In this document: positions 15,230-23,645 of the stretch, one piece after another
How positions within the stretch are numbered: the first letter of the stretch is position 1
Layout: each line of letters begins with the position of its first letter
NCBI GenBank assembly: GCA_900752425.1
Contig: CAADVE010000148.1
Span: 1 to 28,804 of the forward strand
Length of the DNA stretch: 28,804 bases
Reading direction: 5' to 3'
From: an uncultured Collinsella sp.
GTDB taxonomy: Bacteria > Actinomycetota > Coriobacteriia > Coriobacteriales > Coriobacteriaceae
Made by a program: the position numbers and the translations under genes
The notes under the pieces: generated by a model
Seen by the model: the letters and a program-made list of their open reading frames with translations, nothing else
The model's database searches: none
Told to the model about the DNA's origin: nothing

Positions 15230-16210
15230 CTAGACCGTCTGGAGCTTCTCGACCTCGTCGAGGTTCTCGGTCAGACGCGCCGCAAACGTCGAAAGCGGAT
15301 GCGGATGCGTATCGAACTCGTAGGCCGTCTCGGTGGAGTGGATCACGGTACCGACGCCAGCATCGGTCAGCAACTCCAGCAGCAGCGAGTGCGGCGTCGT
15401 GCCGTTGATGATGTGGGCTCGGAACACGCCAGCAGCAAGCGCATCAACGGCGGCGCGCAGCTTGGGAATCATACCCTTGTCGACTTCTCCGCCGTAGAGC
15501 ATCTCGTTGACCTCGTCGAGCGTCAGGTTGGAGATAAGCGAGTCCTTGTCGCTAAAATCCTTGTACAGGCCGTCGACATCGGTCAAAAAAATCGCCTTAT
15601 GCGCGTGAAGCGCCGCCGCAACGGCACCGGCAGCGGTGTCGGCATTGATGTTGAAGAATCCGCCGTCCTCCCCCGCCGCGACGGTAGCGATAACGGGAAT
15701 GTACTCGCTATCGAGCAAGCGCTCGATATAGTCGGTGTTGACGTGCGTCACTTTGCCCACGCGACCGAGCTCGGGGTCGAGCGGCTCGGCGATGAGTGTG
15801 CCGGCATGCCTGCCCGACACGCCTACGGCCAGGTTGCCGTGGGGGTTGATGGCGGCACCCAGCTCCTGGTTAACCTTGCCGCCCAGCACCTCGCGCACGA
15901 TATCCATAGTCGCCGGCGTGGTCACGCGCTGGCCGTTCTTAAACTCGACGGGAATATCGTAATGGCTCAGCGCCTCGTTGATGGCCTTGCCGCCGCCATG
16001 CACGATGACGGGGCGCATACCGATGATCTTGAGCAAAACGATGTCGCTCATCACGTCGCGGCGCAGCTGCTCATCGACCATGGCGGCTCCGCCATACTTG
16101 ATAACGACCGTCTTGCCGGTCAGGTTTTTAATCCACGGCAGCGCTTCGAACAGCAGCTGCGCGGTTGCTTCGTTGGATTCGCTCGAACGACAATCGCGTG
16201 CGAATTTCAT
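15230..16210 (-). CDS. argB: Acetylglutamate kinase
   Basis: Phosphorylates N-acetylglutamate, the second step of arginine synthesis. The 326-residue amino-acid-kinase-fold protein has VIKYGGAAMVD, PVIVHGGGKAINEAL, the NINADTAAGAVAAAL nucleotide-site segment and FLTDVDGLYKD. A leader of about 25 residues precedes ALPWIKNLTGKTVVIKYGG; N-terminal helices of this kind are typical of arginine-feedback-inhibited hexameric enzymes, so feedback control is likely but inferred. The ATG at 16210 follows GAGG with 6-nt spacing; the 20-codon upstream extension lacks such a site. It is followed by argD after 69 nt containing a 14-nt perfect palindrome (15178-15191). Confidence 0.95.
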   Translation of the reverse strand: MKFARDCRSSESNEATAQLLFEALPWIKNLTGKTVVIKYGGAAMVDEQLRRDVMSDIVLLKIIGMRPVIVHGGGKAINEALSHYDIPVEFKNGQRVTTPATMDIVREVLGGKVNQELGAAINPHGNLAVGVSGRHAGTLIAEPLDPELGRVGKVTHVNTDYIERLLDSEYIPVIATVAAGEDGGFFNINADTAAGAVAAALHAHKAIFLTDVDGLYKDFSDKDSLISNLTLDEVNEMLYGGEVDKGMIPKLRAAVDALAAGVFRAHIINGTTPHSLLLELLTDAGVGTVIHSTETAYEFDTHPHPLSTFAARLTENLDEVEKLQTV

Positions 16211-16291
16211 AATCTGCCTCGTCTTTCGTATCGTTATCGTGCCGTGCTCCGCCGTCCGCAATCGCGGCAAGATGCGCAGCGTGTCTGGAAT

Positions 16292-17560
16292 CTAGGAACG
16301 GTAGTCACCGTTGATGGAGATGTACTCGTGCGTGAGGTCGCAGGTCCACACGGTCGTTGCCGCATCGCCTGCGCCCAGGTCGGCCGAGATCACGATCTCG
16401 GGCGCCTCAAAACGTCGCAGAGCCTCGTCCTCGTCAAAGGGAACGGTCAGACCATCGCGACAGACGGGCATGCCCATCATGTCGATGGAAACGTCTTCCT
16501 GATTAAACTTCACGCCGCACTTGCCAAGCGCCATGGCGACGCGGCCCCAGTTGCAGTCGTGGCCGGCGATGCAGGTCTTGACGAGCGGCGAATTGGCGAC
16601 GGCGCGGGCGGCGATATCGGCTTCCTCGTCGTTGGCGGCGCCGGCGACGTTAACCGTCACGAGCTTTGACGCACCCTCGCCATCGGCCGCAATGTTGCGC
16701 GCCAGGCTCTCGCACACCTCGTGCACGGCAAAGGCCAACTCGTCAAAGGCATCAGTACCCTCGACGATGGCCTCGGCATCTGCGACTGCAGCGCCAGAAG
16801 CAAGCATGATGCAGGTGTCGTTGGTCGAGGTATCAGAATCGACCGTCACTTTATTGAAGGTCTGCTTAACGGTCGAGAGCAACAGGGCGTGGAGCGCCGC
16901 CGGCTCGACGGGGGCATCGGTAGTAATGACCGCGATCATGGTGGCCATATTAGGCATGATCATGCCCGAGCCCTTGCACATACCGCCCACCGTATAGGCA
17001 TTGCCTGCGTGCCCCGCAGCCTCACTGCGATAGCGAACGGCATACTCCTTGGAATGTGTATCAGTCGTCATGATAGCGCGGGCGGCATCGGCGCCACCAT
17101 GAGCGGAGAGCGCCTCGAAGGCGGACGGAACGGCCGTCTCAAACGTGTCGATCGGCAGAATCTGTCCGATCACGCCTGTGGATGCAACTAGGATCTGCTG
17201 GGGTTCACAGCCGATGACCTGCGACGCGATGTTGCATGTCTCGCGCGCACAGGCTAGGCCGGTCTCGCCCGTGGCGGCGTTCGCGTTGCCGGAGTTGATT
17301 GAAACACCGGCGATGATGCCATAGCCCTTGTCCGCACCGCCCAGGTTGGCACGGCTCACCTGCACGGGCGCCGCGCAAAAGCGGTTGGTCGTAAACACGC
17401 CGGCACCTGGACAGGGCTTATCGGGCACGACGAGTGCATAGTCCAAGCGCTCGGGATTCTTCCGGAATCCCGCATGGATACCTGCAGCCTTAAAGCCGGC
17501 CGCTGCCGTAACGCCGCCCTCGACGGCGCGAATCTTGATATCAATCAGGTCGGTATTCAT
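16292..17560 (-). CDS. argJ: Bifunctional glutamate N-acetyltransferase/ornithine acetyltransferase
   Basis: Recycles the acetyl group from N-acetylornithine to glutamate, and in the bifunctional form also acetylates glutamate from acetyl-CoA. The 422-residue protein has CKGSGMIMPNMATMI, which contains the autocleavage site (Ala206|Thr207) giving alpha and beta chains. It also has STGVIGQ (oxyanion-hole region), VDSDTSTNDT and the GHDCNWGR segment. With argJ present a separate argE or argA is not required, which matches the argCJBD layout. Whether it is mono- or bifunctional cannot be told from sequence alone. Confidence 0.96.
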   Translation of the reverse strand: MNTDLIDIKIRAVEGGVTAAAGFKAAGIHAGFRKNPERLDYALVVPDKPCPGAGVFTTNRFCAAPVQVSRANLGGADKGYGIIAGVSINSGNANAATGETGLACARETCNIASQVIGCEPQQILVASTGVIGQILPIDTFETAVPSAFEALSAHGGADAARAIMTTDTHSKEYAVRYRSEAAGHAGNAYTVGGMCKGSGMIMPNMATMIAVITTDAPVEPAALHALLLSTVKQTFNKVTVDSDTSTNDTCIMLASGAAVADAEAIVEGTDAFDELAFAVHEVCESLARNIAADGEGASKLVTVNVAGAANDEEADIAARAVANSPLVKTCIAGHDCNWGRVAMALGKCGVKFNQEDVSIDMMGMPVCRDGLTVPFDEDEALRRFEAPEIVISADLGAGDAATTVWTCDLTHEYISINGDYRS

Positions 17561-17695
17561 CGTCCCTACGACTCCTTATATCAGACAAAAAAGCGGGCAT
17601 CGGCTGGCACGCCATACCGGTCGAAACTACTAGACCAGCTTAAAAGTGGCGCCCAACTCGATACCCGACTACCAAATCGCTAACAATCGAATGTG

Positions 17696-18766
17696 CTACA
17701 CCGGGCACGCCACTGTGGGCAAGCCTCGTCGCTCGTCAAAGCCAAAAACGATGTTGGCGCACTGGACCGCCTGTCCCGCAGCACCCTTGCACAGATTGTC
17801 GATAGCACCCGTCGCCACCAGCACGCCCGCGCGCTTGTTGAGCGCAAGACCGATCTGGGCAGCATTGGTGCCGACGACCGAAGCCGTCTTGGGCTGCTGG
17901 CCGGCATCGAGCACGCGCACAAAGGTGCGACCGGCGTAGAACTTCTTGTAATGGTCGACGACGTCCTCAAGGGCCAACGCGTCGAGAGCCTGCGGCGCGA
18001 GCGGCATCGTCACCGTGGAAAGCAGGCCGCGCTTGAGCGGTGCCAAGTGCGGAGTAAAGACGACGCGATCGGTCAGGTCCAGGATCTGCTCAATCTCGGG
18101 CGTATGGCGATGTTTGCCTACGCCATAGGCCTCCAGGTTCTCGTCCGCGCTGCAAAAATGGGTGCGAGCGTTGCAGGACTTACCGGCGCCCGTCACGCCA
18201 CTAATGGCATCGACGATTACGGGGCCGTTCTCTGCCACCCAGCCCGCACGCACGGCAGGAGCGGCAGCAAGGCTCGTTGCGGTGGGATAGCAACCGGCGC
18301 AGGCGACCAGCACGGGTTTGCCGTCGGCATGGTCGGATGCGGCGGTCTCCAAGTCCCGGCAGAATAGCTCGGGCAGGCCAAAGGCACGGGTCTTGAGCAG
18401 CTCGGGGCTCGTATGCTCGGCGGCATACCACGTCTCAAAGACGGACGCGTCGTTCAGGCGGTAGTCGGCCGAAAGATCAAAGCAGGAGACGCCCGATGCA
18501 AGCAGCGCGGGCACCTGTGCCATGGCAGCCGTGTGCGGCACGGCAAGAAAAACCGCATCGCAGCTCTTGAGCTCGGGGGCGTCATGCGTGGTGAAAACCA
18601 GATCGCTCACGCCAGCAAAGCTCGGATACACCGCGGACAGCGGCTGGCCGGCATCGGCGTTGGACGTAATGGCAACAAGTTCAAACTCGGGATGGCCGAG
18701 TACGAGGCGAATGAGCTCGGCTCCGGCATATCCAGCCGCGCCGACGATTCCAACCTTCAAAGACAT
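17696..18766 (-). CDS. argC: N-acetyl-gamma-glutamyl-phosphate reductase
   Basis: NADPH-dependent reduction of N-acetylglutamyl phosphate. The 356-residue protein has the Rossmann motif GAAGYAGAELIRL (residues 9-21), the catalytic Cys159 in ACAGCYPTA, SGVTGAGK, and the histidine-containing HRHTPEIEQ. It is first in argCJBD, with an ArgR-type operator in its promoter. The gap to argJ is 135 nt, the largest in the operon, and shows no clear terminator. Confidence 0.96.
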   Translation of the reverse strand: MSLKVGIVGAAGYAGAELIRLVLGHPEFELVAITSNADAGQPLSAVYPSFAGVSDLVFTTHDAPELKSCDAVFLAVPHTAAMAQVPALLASGVSCFDLSADYRLNDASVFETWYAAEHTSPELLKTRAFGLPELFCRDLETAASDHADGKPVLVACAGCYPTATSLAAAPAVRAGWVAENGPVIVDAISGVTGAGKSCNARTHFCSADENLEAYGVGKHRHTPEIEQILDLTDRVVFTPHLAPLKRGLLSTVTMPLAPQALDALALEDVVDHYKKFYAGRTFVRVLDAGQQPKTASVVGTNAAQIGLALNKRAGVLVATGAIDNLCKGAAGQAVQCANIVFGFDERRGLPTVACPV

Positions 18767-18850
18767 ATCAGACTCCTTGTCTGCGATTTATGCACCGATG
18801 CGCATTTCGCAGCGGTCGTTATGAAGTGGGTTGAAACTTTAGCACCAAAA

Positions 18851-18893
18851 GATGCATGAATACGTAAATAGCTTGCATGTTCATGCATTGAAA
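18851..18893 (-). promoter_or_regulatory. argC promoter with tandem ARG-box-like operator
   Basis: On the minus strand TTTCAA (18888-18893) and TATTTA (18865-18870) are 17 nt apart. The spacer holds a palindrome, TGCATG-TT-CATGCA (18874-18887). A second, degenerate copy starting TGCATGAA (18853-18866) lies exactly 21 bp away. Pairs of 18-bp ARG boxes with 21-bp centre spacing are the classic ArgR/AhrC arrangement. Repression by arginine-loaded ArgR is inferred; no argR gene is in the window. Confidence 0.65.
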
Positions 18894-18948
18894 CATTCCC
18901 GACACATTCGCTTGAAGGAATTGACAAATAGAGCGGGCCTCGTATTGA

Positions 18949-18970
18949 CCGGCACTCCTTACGGTGCCGG
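18949..18970 (-). terminator. Possible terminator of the riboflavin-transport/split-barrel operon
   Basis: CCGGCAC (18949-18955) pairs with GTGCCGG (18964-18970) across an 8-nt loop, 54 nt past the last gene of the operon. There is no U-tract, so termination strength is doubtful. Confidence 0.35.
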
Positions 18971-19023
18971 GCAACACGGGGTCCGCCCATGCGAAAACTA
19001 AGTTGTTAGGATGAGCCAGCTGG

Positions 19024-19434
19024 CTAGAGCTCAACCGGCACCCATTCGTCATGATTGCAGATAAATGCCTCAGGATCCTCGACGCTAAAGAAGACGAGCG
19101 CGGGGTCGTTAGGCCCCTCATAGTGCTCGCCCAGGTGCTCTAGATGCTTCCACCCGGCTTCGCGCATTTCGTCTAAAGCCCGGTCATCCAAGCCGGCACG
19201 CCCGCGCAAGATGAGCCAGCCATGGCCCGGCCACCAACTCGTGGCCTCAAAGCGCTGGTTTTGCAGCAGCTCTTGCCACACATCTTTGGTGCGCGCTGTT
19301 ACAAACCACAGCTTGCCATCCTGGATCTGCGCAAACGAAAACGGACGCACATGAGGCTGTCCGTCAACGCTCGTCGCCAAATACCATGCCGGCACCGACG
19401 TCAGATACTCCAACACCGTATTCAATCCGTCCAC
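19024..19434 (-). CDS. Pyridoxamine 5'-phosphate oxidase-like split-barrel protein (copy 2)
   Basis: The 136-residue protein has a short flavin-binding split beta-barrel: VPAWYLATSVDGQPHVRPFSF, then DGKLWFVTARTKDVWQELLQN and FEATSWWPGHGWLILRGRA. This pattern is typical of PNPOx-like general stress or flavin reductase-like proteins that bind FMN (some family members use F420 or haem). The substrate is unknown, and it is too short to be canonical PdxH. Translation starts at a GTG with AGGAGG four nt upstream. It is paralogous to its upstream neighbour, with a 44-nt gap and no terminator, and is the last gene of the FMN-riboswitch operon. Confidence 0.85.
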   Translation of the reverse strand: MDGLNTVLEYLTSVPAWYLATSVDGQPHVRPFSFAQIQDGKLWFVTARTKDVWQELLQNQRFEATSWWPGHGWLILRGRAGLDDRALDEMREAGWKHLEHLGEHYEGPNDPALVFFSVEDPEAFICNHDEWVPVEL

Positions 19435-19478
19435 GTTTCCTCCTGTACTAGTTAGTTTGGGAACCTGGTTTGTGCGAG

Positions 19479-19925
19479 CTAGAGCTCCAGACGCTCCTCG
19501 CTGCCGTCGATATCACAGAAGCGCGCGGCAATATTGCGGACCGAAAAGAAAGCAAGGCGGCCGTCGTTGGCACTCTCGTGTTCCTCGCCAATGCCCACCA
19601 TGTGCTTAAAACCCGCTTGACGCACCTTGTCGCTCGCAACTGCGTCGTCCTCAAGTGCGGCTTCGCCGGTCAATACGATCCAACATTCCCCCGGCTTCCA
19701 GCCCGATACCTCAAACTTGGGATTCGCACTCAGCTCCGCCCACACGTCCTTGTCGCGCGACGTGCAAAACCACAACTTACCGTCATCGACCATGGCAAAC
19801 GAAAACGGCCTCACGCGAGGCTGATGCCCGTCACTTGCATCGGTCGTGGCCAGATACCACGCCGGAATGCGCCTGAGATACGAACAGGCGCGCTCAAGCT
19901 GAGCCGTGCGGTCGTTGTCGGTCAT
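19479..19925 (-). CDS. Pyridoxamine 5'-phosphate oxidase-like split-barrel protein (copy 1)
   Basis: The 148-residue paralogue of the next gene shares IPAWYLATTDASDGHQPRVR, the RPFSFAMVDDGKLWFCTSRDKDVWAEL block, and FEVSGWKPGECWIVLTGEA. The C-terminal halves differ more, suggesting an old tandem duplication. The fold is expected to bind FMN at the dimer interface; the reaction is unknown. It starts 30 nt after ecfT with AAAGGGG before the ATG and no terminator between, so it is probably co-transcribed with the riboflavin transporter. Confidence 0.85.
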   Translation of the reverse strand: MTDNDRTAQLERACSYLRRIPAWYLATTDASDGHQPRVRPFSFAMVDDGKLWFCTSRDKDVWAELSANPKFEVSGWKPGECWIVLTGEAALEDDAVASDKVRQAGFKHMVGIGEEHESANDGRLAFFSVRNIAARFCDIDGSEERLEL

Positions 19926-19955
19926 AGGGACCCCTTTCTTGCGCCCGAATCGCGC

Positions 19956-20756
19956 CTAAACAAGTTGAAGATTGATGACGATGACGCAGATGAGCAGCAA
20001 CGCCGTCACCACCGCCGCCAACGCATCGCCGCGGCCAAATGCAAGCGCATGCAGGCGCGTGCGGCCCTGCTCGCCGTGATAGCAGCGTGCATCCATGGCG
20101 GCAGACAGCGTCTCGGCATGGCGGAACACGCCCGTGAACAGCGGAATCGCCACACTGCCGAGCATGCGCACACCGCCGAGCGGACCGCCCGTCACGCGCG
20201 CGCCGCGGCTTGCCTGTGCATCGGCCGTCTGCTTCATCTCAGTGGCAAACTGCGGCATAAAGCGTAGCGCGATACCCATGATCATGCCGAGCTCGTGCGC
20301 AGGAAGTCCCACACGCGCAAACGGCGCGAGCAGGCGCTCAAAGCCCGCGGTGAGGTCGAGCGTCGGCGTGGTGAGTGTAATGGCGCTCATGCCGGCCATC
20401 ATCAACGTCAGGCGGCACGCCATAAAGGCGGCAGAACGCAGTGAGCCCTCGCTTATCTGCAGAAAGCCGAGCTGCCACAGGATGCGCCCACTCTGATCGG
20501 TAAACAAGTTGAGCACCGCGACCACGACGACGATTGCCAGCAGCGGCGCCATCGACGACAGAACGCGACGAACCGGCACCCGAGACACGGCATAGATCAG
20601 CACGACGAAAATTGCGACAGGGGCCAGTCCGCGAAAGCTGCTGACTGTGAGCGTCGTGATCAGAAACACAAAGCCCAAGAGCAACTTAGTTCGCGGGTCT
20701 AGGCGGTGGATCGCACTATCGCCGGGATAGTAGCTGCCAAACGAAAACGCCTCCAT
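19956..20756 (-). CDS. ecfT: ECF transporter transmembrane subunit EcfT
   Basis: Membrane scaffold linking the two ATPase domains to the substrate-binding S component. The 266-residue protein has about five hydrophobic segments, with the coupling-helix motifs ADAQASRGARVTGG and AMDARCYHGEQGR standing for the conserved Ala-Arg-Gly motifs that contact the ATPases. Its ATG overlaps the ecfA stop by one base (TGATG), showing translational coupling. With the fused ATPase and RibU it makes a complete dedicated transporter. Confidence 0.94.
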   Translation of the reverse strand: MEAFSFGSYYPGDSAIHRLDPRTKLLLGFVFLITTLTVSSFRGLAPVAIFVVLIYAVSRVPVRRVLSSMAPLLAIVVVVAVLNLFTDQSGRILWQLGFLQISEGSLRSAAFMACRLTLMMAGMSAITLTTPTLDLTAGFERLLAPFARVGLPAHELGMIMGIALRFMPQFATEMKQTADAQASRGARVTGGPLGGVRMLGSVAIPLFTGVFRHAETLSAAMDARCYHGEQGRTRLHALAFGRGDALAAVVTALLLICVIVINLQLV

Positions 20757-22660
20757 CAGCAGTCCTCCTCTCGCACGACCGTCTTGGATTTAGCAATGTC
20801 CGCGACGTTAGAGGAACCGCCCGAGCGACCGATTAGCAGGTCCACCAACTCATCTGCCAGCGACTCAACCGTATAGAGGCCGTCAAAGCGCAGCGGCACG
20901 CCTGCCTTCGCAAGCGCCAGCGCCATACGTTGGGCAGCGGGAACACCCAAGCCGATTGATTTAAGCTCATCCGCATGCGCAAACACCTGAGCGGGCGTGC
21001 CCTCGGCAAACACCGCGCCCTCGTTCATCACGACAATACGGTCGCAGCAATTGGCCAGGTCATCCATGCTGTGCGAAACCATGACAACGGTCAGGCCATC
21101 GCGGTGAAGTCGATCGATAAGCTCAAGGAAATCCCTGCGCGCAGCCGGATCGAGCCCCGCCATGGGCTCATCGAGCACCAGGACTTCGGGCTCCATGGCG
21201 AGCACGCCGGCGAATGCCACACGCCGTTGCTGACCGCCCGAAAGCTCAAAGGGACTCTTGTCGCCGACCGTGGAAAGGTCGAGGCCCACGCGTGAGAGCG
21301 ATGACTCGACACGACGGTCGACTTCATCTTGCGGCAAGCCAAGGTTATGCGGACCAAACGCCACGTCCTGCGCCACGGTTTCGGCAAACAGCTGACGCTC
21401 AGGATATTGAAACACCACGCCGACCTTGGCCTTAACCGCGGCGGCGTCTTTCTTGTTTGCCAGGTCGAGCCCCAATGCGCAAACGGAACCCTCCTGGGGA
21501 CGAATCAGGCCGTTAAGATGCTGAACCAGCGTCGACTTACCCGAACCGGTATGGCCCGCAAGGCCCAGAAACTCGCCACGACGCACCGTTAGCGACACAT
21601 TTCGCAACGCCCAGGGGCTGCTAGGGTCGTTGCCCCAGAGGGCCTGTTTGTTCGATGCACCCTCGGCGGCTGAGCGCTTATGCCAACGACGACGCTCGCG
21701 AGCGCTCAGCGAATAGCTATACGAAAGGTGCGAAATCTCGATGACGGGCTCCGGCGCGTCTGCGCCATCGAGCGCAGAGGAAACGTTGTCGGGAATACGA
21801 AGATCGGACGCAAAAGGCCGCCCGACGATGCCTGTCCTACTCCGCTCGGCATAAGCCTGCGCTATATCGGCGACCATATCCGCCTCGCGCACCTGTGCGC
21901 AAATGGGCACGCCCTTCGCGCGAAGCGCCTTGCCAAGACAGCACGATGCCGGCATATCCAGGTTCAGCCGTGCAAGTTCGTCCGCCCGCGTCAAGATCTC
22001 CTCGGGCGTACCGAGCATGGCAACGCGGCCCGCCTGGAAGACAGCAACGCGATCGGCCTCAGCGGCCTCTTCCATAAAGTGCGTAATCATCACGATGGTC
22101 ATGCCGCGATCATGCAACGCGTGGCAAGCCTTCATGAGGCCCTTGCGTCCACGCGGATCGAGCATCGAGGAGGCCTCATCCAAAATGAGAACGCGCGGCT
22201 CCATGGCGAGCACGCCGGCAAGCGCCACGCGCTGCTTTTGTCCGCCCGAGAGCGCATGGGTCTCGTGGCGCTCAAAGCCCACCAGGCCCACGCCCTTCAG
22301 CGCCTCGCGTACGCGCTGCGCAATTTGCGCCGATGGCACGCCAAGGTTTTCGGGACCGAACGCAACGTCATCTTCGACAAGCGTTGCCACCAGCTGATCA
22401 TCGGGATTCTGGAACACCATGCCCGCGGTCGAACGAATGTCGTAGACCAACTCGGGATCGGACGCATCAATGCCGTTGACGCGCACCGTGCCCGCATCGG
22501 GCTGCAGCAGCGCATTCAGATGCTTGGCAAACGTCGACTTGCCCGACCCATTGCCACCGAGGATGCAGAAAAACTCCCCGTCCTTAATGCTCAGATCGAT
22601 GCCGTCAAGCGCCTGGGCGGCACCGTCATAGCTAAAGGAAACGCCCCGACACTCAATCAT
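20756..22660 (-). CDS. Fused double-domain ECF transporter ATPase (EcfA1-EcfA2)
   Basis: Energises the riboflavin ECF transporter. The 634-residue protein contains two complete ABC domains. The first has Walker A GGNGSGKST (35-43), signature LSGGQKQRV (137-145) and Walker B VLILDEASSMLDP (157-169). The second has GHTGSGKST (369-377), LSGGQQRRV (473-481) and VLVLDEPMAGLDP (494-506). DEAS versus DEPM mirrors the EcfA1/EcfA2 difference. A charged linker of about 60 residues lies between. In Firmicutes these are usually two genes. It overlaps ribU by 4 nt (ATGA) and ecfT by 1 nt. Confidence 0.95.
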   Translation of the reverse strand: MIECRGVSFSYDGAAQALDGIDLSIKDGEFFCILGGNGSGKSTFAKHLNALLQPDAGTVRVNGIDASDPELVYDIRSTAGMVFQNPDDQLVATLVEDDVAFGPENLGVPSAQIAQRVREALKGVGLVGFERHETHALSGGQKQRVALAGVLAMEPRVLILDEASSMLDPRGRKGLMKACHALHDRGMTIVMITHFMEEAAEADRVAVFQAGRVAMLGTPEEILTRADELARLNLDMPASCCLGKALRAKGVPICAQVREADMVADIAQAYAERSRTGIVGRPFASDLRIPDNVSSALDGADAPEPVIEISHLSYSYSLSARERRRWHKRSAAEGASNKQALWGNDPSSPWALRNVSLTVRRGEFLGLAGHTGSGKSTLVQHLNGLIRPQEGSVCALGLDLANKKDAAAVKAKVGVVFQYPERQLFAETVAQDVAFGPHNLGLPQDEVDRRVESSLSRVGLDLSTVGDKSPFELSGGQQRRVAFAGVLAMEPEVLVLDEPMAGLDPAARRDFLELIDRLHRDGLTVVMVSHSMDDLANCCDRIVVMNEGAVFAEGTPAQVFAHADELKSIGLGVPAAQRMALALAKAGVPLRFDGLYTVESLADELVDLLIGRSGGSSNVADIAKSKTVVREEDC

Positions 22661-23247
22661 GCGCGGCCTTTGACCTGGTCCTTCTTGGGCGTGATGAGAT
22701 TAGAGACCGCCTTGTACACCGCCAGCGTGAGTACCGAGTTAAGCACAGTCTTGATGAGGTTAAACGGCAAAACAGCGGGAAGCATGAGCGGCAGAATCAC
22801 ATCGGCCGAGCCATACCAGAACCATACGCCAATAGTAAGGTTTGCGACCATAGACAGCGCTGTAGCGGCAATGACGCCGAGCACCAGGCCAATCACGGCA
22901 CCCTTATAGGTGTGCATCTTCTGATAGACGATAGCCGCAGGCAGAATATAGCCCAGCGTGGCAACCAAGTTCATAAGCGCACCGACCCAATCGCCCGTGG
23001 TAAGCGCATGGATAACGATCGCCATAGCGGCAACAGCTGTGCCGGCACCAGGGCCATACGCAAATCCACACACCATCGCCGGCACCAGCGACGGGTCATA
23101 GGTCAAAAACGGCGCCGAAGGAAGGATGGGCAGCTGCACGTACATAAACAGGGCGCCCAAGGCACACATCAGCGCCATGGTAACGAGCTGTTTGGTGCTC
23201 CACCTATTCGTGTTCTCAAAATGGATATGCTGCGACTGTTCAGACAT
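22657..23247 (-). CDS. ribU: Riboflavin ECF transporter S component (RibU)
   Basis: Substrate-binding membrane protein for riboflavin uptake. The 196-residue protein has about six hydrophobic segments and the RibU-type stretch FLTYDPSLVPAMVCGFAYGP. The specificity call is strengthened by the FMN riboswitch that ends about 12 nt before its start. I chose the ATG at 23247, which has AGGTGA upstream; the ATG at 23268 lies within the riboswitch 3' strand. The operon continues through ecfA, ecfT and two split-barrel proteins. Confidence 0.93.
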   Translation of the reverse strand: MSEQSQHIHFENTNRWSTKQLVTMALMCALGALFMYVQLPILPSAPFLTYDPSLVPAMVCGFAYGPGAGTAVAAMAIVIHALTTGDWVGALMNLVATLGYILPAAIVYQKMHTYKGAVIGLVLGVIAATALSMVANLTIGVWFWYGSADVILPLMLPAVLPFNLIKTVLNSVLTLAVYKAVSNLITPKKDQVKGRA

Positions 23248-23259
23248 AAGATCACCTGC

Positions 23260-23442
23260 CTCTTTCATCCGGACTCTAACCGTTGGTACTGGGATCTCAC
23301 CAGTTCAGCCGGCATGCGAACCAACGCACACACGGGTCGCGGACTCATCGGCTCGGTCGCAGGCATCTCACCTGCGCCACGGCGTCCCTTTGACACCGCC
23401 CGATTTACCGCCAGTGGGGAATTCCACCCCGCCCTGAAACAG
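23260..23442 (-). promoter_or_regulatory. FMN riboswitch (RFN element)
   Basis: Read on the minus strand, the conserved RFN blocks occur in order: GGGCGGGGTGGAATTCCCCA then CTGGCGGTAAATC near the 5' end; CGCAGGTGAGATGCC and GCCGATGAGTCCGCGACCC in the middle; then CTGGTGAGATCCCAG, CAACGGTTAGAGTCCGGATG and the closing GAAAGA strand. The aptamer ends about 12 nt before the ribU start and about 2-5 nt before its Shine-Dalgarno, with no terminator. This points to control of translation initiation: FMN binding should hide the ribosome-binding site. Confidence 0.96.
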
Positions 23443-23450
23443 CAATTGCA

Positions 23451-23478
23451 AGTGTAGCACGAGCAGGTTTTCGCGCAA
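23451..23478 (-). promoter_or_regulatory. Promoter of the ribU operon
   Basis: TTGCGC (23473-23478), a 16-nt spacer and TACACT (23451-23456) on the minus strand place the transcript start a few nt before the FMN aptamer. Confidence 0.65.
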
Positions 23479-23645
23479 GTATGCCGAGGGTAATTTATGG
23501 TGGGGATCAGCTGCCGCAACAACCACGTTCCCCACCCATCCCAAAGTAACGCGCTTTTCGCGGCAAAGCCGCGAAACAGCGAAAGGGACACGTATCCCCA
23601 TCAACCACATTCTCCGCCCACGCCGACCTCAAGGCCGTAAACGCA
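23479..23645. other. Intergenic region between groEL and ribU promoter
   Basis: No gene is seen. It contains a perfect 9-bp hairpin TTTCGCGGC-AAA-GCCGCGAAA (23556-23576) of unknown role. Confidence 0.5.
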
